Shown here in pieces: positions 5,009 through 7,876 of a DNA stretch of 7,876 bases. Every line of letters begins with the position of its first letter. Within the stretch, counting starts at the first letter, position 1. This DNA is from an uncultured Lachnospiraceae bacterium. Its GTDB lineage: Bacteria > Bacillota > Clostridia > Lachnospirales > Lachnospiraceae. The notes under the pieces are model-generated. The model did not search any database. It was not told the origin of the DNA and was given only the letters and a program-made list of their open reading frames with translations. Both the position numbers and the translations under genes were made by a program. The stretch covers positions 1 to 7,876 of the forward strand of contig CADCQV010000132.1 of NCBI GenBank assembly GCA_902803625.1, in the 5' to 3' direction.

Positions 5009-6638
5009 TTTTCAACGTCCCCTGCTCTGCCCCGCTGTCTTCCTGAGTTGCCCCGCTGTCTTCCTGCGCTGCCCCACTGTCATCCTGAGCGAAGCGAAGG
5101 ATCTTCCCCGCATATTCCCCCAAAACCTCCAGAGCCTTCATAAGGCTTTCCTTCTCAACGAGGATAATGAGCAGTATAACCACCAAACCGGTGGCCGCAG
5201 AAAGGATCTCCATCCCCGAAAATGTCGCAAAAGAAGCATAAAGTACGATCAGCACCGCGTCAATAAAGGTCCTCCCCCAGTCATAACCCACCGGATAAAA
5301 TCTTTCGGAAAAAAAGGACCCAACTACAAAGTACATTATATAGGACACTCCGGTTGTAACCGCGGCACCTGTTCCGCCGAGCACCGGAACCAGCAGGAAA
5401 TTCCCGCAGATATTCACAATGATCGCTGCGAGACTTGCGATATTTAAGAAAATATTCTTTTTCTTAAACCTCATGCCCTGCACCGTTATCTCAAACATTA
5501 TCGCAAAGATCGGCATAAGCGTTAGAAAGGGGATTATACTGTCTGCCCCTCTGTAGTCCGGGCCGAGGATCAGAACAACCACATTCCGGAGCATGATCAC
5601 ACCCGCTGCAGCCAGCATACAGAGGAAACGCACCATATCAAATGCCTTTCTGAAAAACCCTGCAGCATCCCGGTCCCCGCTCTCGTATTTTTCCATGGCG
5701 ACCGGTGACCAATACGCCAGAAAGGTATTCTTAAATGTAAGGAGCAGCACCATTATCTTCATTGCTGCGTTGTAGATCCCCAGCTCATGATAGTCCGACA
5801 GTGTTTTCAAAGCAATCTTATCACAGGATGAGAGCAGCCACTCCATTAAGAGGATGAGGATAAATGGCAGACCGTAGGATATAAGCTCCTTTTCCGGGAT
5901 TTCACACTGCTTCCGGGAATTGTCATTTTGCAAAGCATCCTTCCGCACAGCACTGTCCCGCAAAGCATCATTCCCGGGAGGCACTTCTCCGCCTTTAAGG
6001 AACAGGTATCTAAGCGCCAGAAACATAGTCGTGGACGCCCAGGAAAGAGTCAGGGCATAAAGCACAACCCTGAAATCATCTCCGAAAAGATTGAAGAAAA
6101 CAAATATCAGAATAATGTTTATAAGCTTCTGGGCGATATTAATGTTACTGTACAGCCTGCCGTTCTGCTGCATCCGCACATCCAGAAAAAGAAAGCGCTC
6201 GAAAACAGAAACTATGGTATATCCCGCAACGAGAAAGGTGATATCGGCGCTGGTCCGTCCGAAAAGCCAGTTATTGGCAGGAGTTGACATAAAATAATAT
6301 AAAAGCACCAGCAGCGAGACCAGGAAAAGGGGAGGCAAAAGACACTTCACCATCAGGATCCTCCTGTCCACACCCTGCCTGTAATAATAGCGGATATATG
6401 CCTGATCCAGCCCCAGAACGGCAAAGATATAGATACACGAAACCGCTGCCTCAAACATTCCCGTTCTGCCGTACTCCTGGGTTGACATAATTCTGGTGAC
6501 CAGGGGTGTCTGGATAAATCCCAGCAGCAGTACTATGAAATTCCCGTAGAAATAGCTCAGGAACCCTCCCAAGCCGCTTCTTTTTTCCTTCATGTGTCCA
6601 GATACTTCTTCTTGATCCGAAGGAAACGTTTCCTTCAC
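4989..6638 (-). CDS. Polysaccharide flippase of the Wzx/MOP superfamily
   Basis: This is an integral membrane protein of 549 residues with about a dozen hydrophobic segments between 25 and 495. It resembles Polysacc_synt-type transporters that flip lipid-linked oligosaccharides: YFYGNFIVLLLGFIQTPLVT and MSTQEYGRTGMFEAA near the N-terminus are typical. A hydrophilic loop at 217-249 holds an imperfect 10-residue duplication. After residue 512 the protein carries a tail, LRFAQDD followed by repeats of EDSGA-Q type, encoded by a repeat element. The longest frame starts with GTG at 6638, directly after the glycosyltransferase stop. An ATG at 6593 (residue 16) is a good alternative, since neither start has a convincing ribosome site. 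The neighbours point to export of a cell-surface glycan. Confidence 0.88.
   Translation of the reverse strand: MKETFPSDQEEVSGHMKEKRSGLGGFLSYFYGNFIVLLLGFIQTPLVTRIMSTQEYGRTGMFEAAVSCIYIFAVLGLDQAYIRYYYRQGVDRRILMVKCLLPPLFLVSLLVLLYYFMSTPANNWLFGRTSADITFLVAGYTIVSVFERFLFLDVRMQQNGRLYSNINIAQKLINIILIFVFFNLFGDDFRVVLYALTLSWASTTMFLALRYLFLKGGEVPPGNDALRDSAVRKDALQNDNSRKQCEIPEKELISYGLPFILILLMEWLLSSCDKIALKTLSDYHELGIYNAAMKIMVLLLTFKNTFLAYWSPVAMEKYESGDRDAAGFFRKAFDMVRFLCMLAAAGVIMLRNVVVLILGPDYRGADSIIPFLTLMPIFAIMFEITVQGMRFKKKNIFLNIASLAAIIVNICGNFLLVPVLGGTGAAVTTGVSYIMYFVVGSFFSERFYPVGYDWGRTFIDAVLIVLYASFATFSGMEILSAATGLVVILLIILVEKESLMKALEVLGEYAGKILRFAQDDSGAAQEDSGATQEDSGAEQGTLKNEDHKS
5028..5090. repeat. Three 21-bp tandem repeats at the flippase 3' end
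   Basis: Units lie at 5028-5048, 5049-5069 and 5070-5090, each of the form TGCCCC[GA]CTGTC[TA]TCCTG plus three bases. The first two differ only in the last three bases. In the minus-strand coding frame each unit adds seven residues (EDSGA-Q type), so changes in copy number would keep the reading frame. Confidence 0.88.
5079..5105. repeat. REP-like dispersed repeat GTCATCCTGAGCGAAGCGAAGGATC
   Basis: The plus strand reads GTCATCCTGAGCGAAG followed by CGAAGGATCTT, with ATCCT and AGGAT as inverted arms. From memory this word is a very common dispersed sequence in many bacteria. Here it lies inside the coding frame, giving the residues LRFAQDD in the flippase tail, and it runs into the third 21-bp unit. 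The family identity is recalled rather than searched. Confidence 0.6.
5910..5969. repeat. Degenerate 30-bp duplication in the flippase central loop
   Basis: GCAAAGCATC occurs at 5930-5939 and 5960-5969, exactly 30 bases apart, with further matches following. In protein it gives DALRDSAVRK followed by DALQNDNSRK (residues 224-243), sharing the D-A-L start and R-K end. The segment lies in a hydrophilic loop between membrane segments, where an insertion would be tolerated. Confidence 0.6.
6619..6636. promoter_or_regulatory. Perfect 18-bp palindrome at the flippase start
   Basis: GAAGGAAACGTTTCCTTC is fully self-complementary without a spacer. It overlaps the last base of the GTG codon (6636-6638) of the longest flippase frame. 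Its centre, GGAAACGTTTCC, resembles operators of LacI-family repressors, which favour a central CG. It could alternatively act as an RNA hairpin at a gene junction. Confidence 0.45.
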
Positions 6639-7751
6639 TTATGATGACAATATCCTGTCATATGTTTCCAGATGCCTTCTCACATAGGCTTCTCCCGTGA
6701 AAAGCTCTTTATATCTCCTGAAAAAGTATTCCTGCTCCTTCCTCAGAAAATCCGGATCCGCGATAAGCCTCTCCGCGTATGTGCAAAGCTTTTCGATATG
6801 GTCCGTTGAATAAAGGTTTTCATCCCTCCCTATAACCTCCGGCAGCCCCCCTGCGTTGGTTGACATAATGCAGCACTTTCTCGACATGGCTTCCACTGCA
6901 GCCTTACCGAAGGATTCAAAAACGGATGTCATAATAAACAGATCAACTCCATAGTAAAAATCGCTCATTTCCTTCTGGGAAAGCTCTTCGCTGTATATCA
7001 GCCTGTTTTTCCCGATAATGCCCTCGATATCACTTTTCAGTCTGTCGGCAAATTCCCTGTCACCCTTTTCATAAAGTGACAATACGAGACGCACCTCAAA
7101 ATCAATCCCTCTGTCCTTAAGCGCCCTGACGATAACCGGAACCTTTCCCCAGTCCTTTTCCACGCATACCCTTCCTGCAAAGCCGACAGAAAGGCGGCCG
7201 TCCCTTTTCTTCCTGCTTTCATCATAGCTTTCAAAAACGGAGCTTATGGTGTTCGGTATGGTATAAACCGGACCGAAGGAGGTATTCTCACTCCAAAGCC
7301 TCCGGTTTTTTTCGGTGGTCGTGATAAGACAGGCCGCAGTCTTCAAAACCGGATCCATAAAAAGCCTGGATCTCTTCCTGTAACCGAAAAACATGCCCCT
7401 GTCAGTGTATATATGCGGTATCCTGCGAAAATTCCCCATTATAAAGCCGTATGTAATAAGAGACTCCGACATTTCTATATGAATGAGATCCGGTGCCTCT
7501 TCACCTATATATTTTCTAAAGGCCTTTATACGCCTAAGCAGGTTTGGAAAACGCTTTTCTCCCATCGGATAGGTCAATATCCTGAAGGGAAAATCGGTTG
7601 TTCTCCGGCTGAGAAGCTCCGGGCATATCACTACCGCTTCATAACCGTACCCGGGATTTTCCGCGAGTGCCGCAGCTATCAGCTCTGTTGACAGCTGTGC
7701 CCCTCCCGGCAGATCTATGGGGTATTCCATTAGATAAACAATCTTTTTCAC
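6639..7751 (-). CDS. Glycosyltransferase, GT4 family (GT-B fold)
   Basis: This 370-residue cytoplasmic enzyme should transfer a sugar from a nucleotide-activated donor to a lipid-linked or polymer acceptor. The N-terminal Rossmann half begins KKIVYLMEYPIDLPGGAQLS, with the glycine-rich acceptor loop at 16-19. The linker has IPNTIS (165-170). The donor half has GFAGRVCVEKDWG (190-202), with R194 and K199 as likely phosphate contacts, and the retaining GT4 signature ESFGKAAVE, giving E279 and E287, followed by AGGLPEVIG (300-308). Sugar specificity cannot be read from the sequence. The start is GTG at 7751; the first beta strand begins at once, so a later start is unlikely. Its ribosome site is weak and a small ACGAA/TTCGT hairpin surrounds the start. 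It is the first gene of the operon. Confidence 0.9.
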   Translation of the reverse strand: MKKIVYLMEYPIDLPGGAQLSTELIAAALAENPGYGYEAVVICPELLSRRTTDFPFRILTYPMGEKRFPNLLRRIKAFRKYIGEEAPDLIHIEMSESLITYGFIMGNFRRIPHIYTDRGMFFGYRKRSRLFMDPVLKTAACLITTTEKNRRLWSENTSFGPVYTIPNTISSVFESYDESRKKRDGRLSVGFAGRVCVEKDWGKVPVIVRALKDRGIDFEVRLVLSLYEKGDREFADRLKSDIEGIIGKNRLIYSEELSQKEMSDFYYGVDLFIMTSVFESFGKAAVEAMSRKCCIMSTNAGGLPEVIGRDENLYSTDHIEKLCTYAERLIADPDFLRKEQEYFFRRYKELFTGEAYVRRHLETYDRILSS

Positions 7752-7772
7752 GAATAGTCCGTTCGTCAGATA

Positions 7773-7782
7773 CTGTTAACAG
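7773..7782. promoter_or_regulatory. 10-bp palindrome in the operon leader
   Basis: CTGTTAACAG is a perfect palindrome lying roughly 8-17 bases downstream of the predicted transcription start of the glycosyltransferase operon. It could be an operator, but at 10 bp it may well be chance. It also overlaps the possible plus-strand -35 box TTAACA. Confidence 0.3.
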
Positions 7783-7804
7783 GTCAAACCGCTTGTATTA
7801 TAAC
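7776..7804 (+). promoter_or_regulatory. Possible plus-strand promoter overlapping the operon promoter
   Basis: TTAACA (7776-7781) and TATAAC (7799-7804) are separated by 17 bases, each matching five of six consensus positions. Its -10 box overlaps the minus-strand -10 box, so the two would compete. No plus-strand gene follows inside the window. Confidence 0.3.
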
Positions 7805-7825
7805 CTATCCACCACACCTTGTACA
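7797..7825 (-). promoter_or_regulatory. Promoter of the glycosyltransferase operon
   Basis: On the minus strand a perfect TATAAT (7797-7802) has TGTACA (7820-7825, four of six consensus bases) 17 bases upstream. Transcription should begin near 7790, leaving a leader of about 39 bases before the GTG at 7751. No other good promoter is seen until the tetR promoter. Confidence 0.65.
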
Positions 7826-7861
7826 CGGTTCCGGCCGGGTATAGCTACAGGGGCTTTTTTT
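7817..7861 (+). terminator. Possible plus-strand hairpin with T-run
   Basis: CCTTGTA (7817-7823) can pair with TACAGGG (7846-7852) over seven positions including one G-U, with CCGGCCGG structure in the loop. Seven Ts follow at 7855-7861. It lies just downstream of the possible plus-strand promoter, so any transcript would be only about 50 bases long. Confidence 0.3.
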
Positions 7862-7876
7862 GTTGACCTCAATACA

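Noticed and set aside
5028..5090. CRISPR-like array
   Set aside because: The units are directly adjacent with no unique spacers and remain in the coding frame of the flippase.
4959..5447. 162-codon plus-strand frame opposite the flippase 3' end
   Set aside because: It is antisense to a clear membrane transporter and its N-terminal repetition comes from the 21-bp tandem repeat.

Overview
The window looks like chromosomal DNA of a Gram-positive anaerobe of the Clostridia, most likely Lachnospiraceae. This is inferred from the moderate GC content, strong purine-rich ribosome binding sites, consensus sigma-A type promoters, and the character of the proteins (DUF3795, SPL-like radical SAM, Firmicutes-type cardiolipin synthase). 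No rRNA, tRNA, CRISPR array or intact transposon is visible. Every convincing protein gene lies on the minus strand, so the window is best read from high to low coordinates.

Right block (about 7825 down to 2353). A promoter near 7797-7825 precedes a tightly packed gene run: a GT4-type glycosyltransferase (GTG start), a Wzx/MOP-type polysaccharide flippase whose longest start abuts the previous stop, a membrane-anchored extracellular protein of unknown function (20-base overlap) and a cardiolipin synthase with two HKD motifs (11-base overlap). After a 137-base gap comes a 60-residue small protein, and then a strong intrinsic terminator at 2353-2406. I infer one cell-envelope operon that builds and exports a glycan and remodels membrane lipid. 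The flippase gene carries a 21-bp tandem repeat and a REP-like sequence at its 3' end, a second degenerate repeat in a central loop, and a perfect 18-bp palindrome at its 5' end.

Left block (2306 down to 179). A TetR-family regulator has a textbook promoter. Downstream are an SPL-like radical SAM protein, a possible 22-codon ORF, and a cysteine-rich DUF3795 protein with its own textbook promoter. Nearly identical inverted repeats, GCTAAT-N4-ATTAGC, sit over the start region of the tetR promoter and fill the 17-bp spacer of the DUF3795 promoter. They very probably are the operators of this TetR protein, so the regulator appears to control itself, the radical SAM gene downstream of it and the DUF3795 gene. 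The DUF3795 leader also carries a 12-base block and a broken operator copy matching the tetR leader, which suggests it arose by duplication.

Edges. Positions 1-178 hold no gene, but contain hairpins and a GGAACCGTCCCCGTTGAC segment resembling dispersed repeats of Firmicutes. The right edge (7752-7876) holds the operon promoter and a possible overlapping plus-strand promoter followed by a hairpin and seven Ts.
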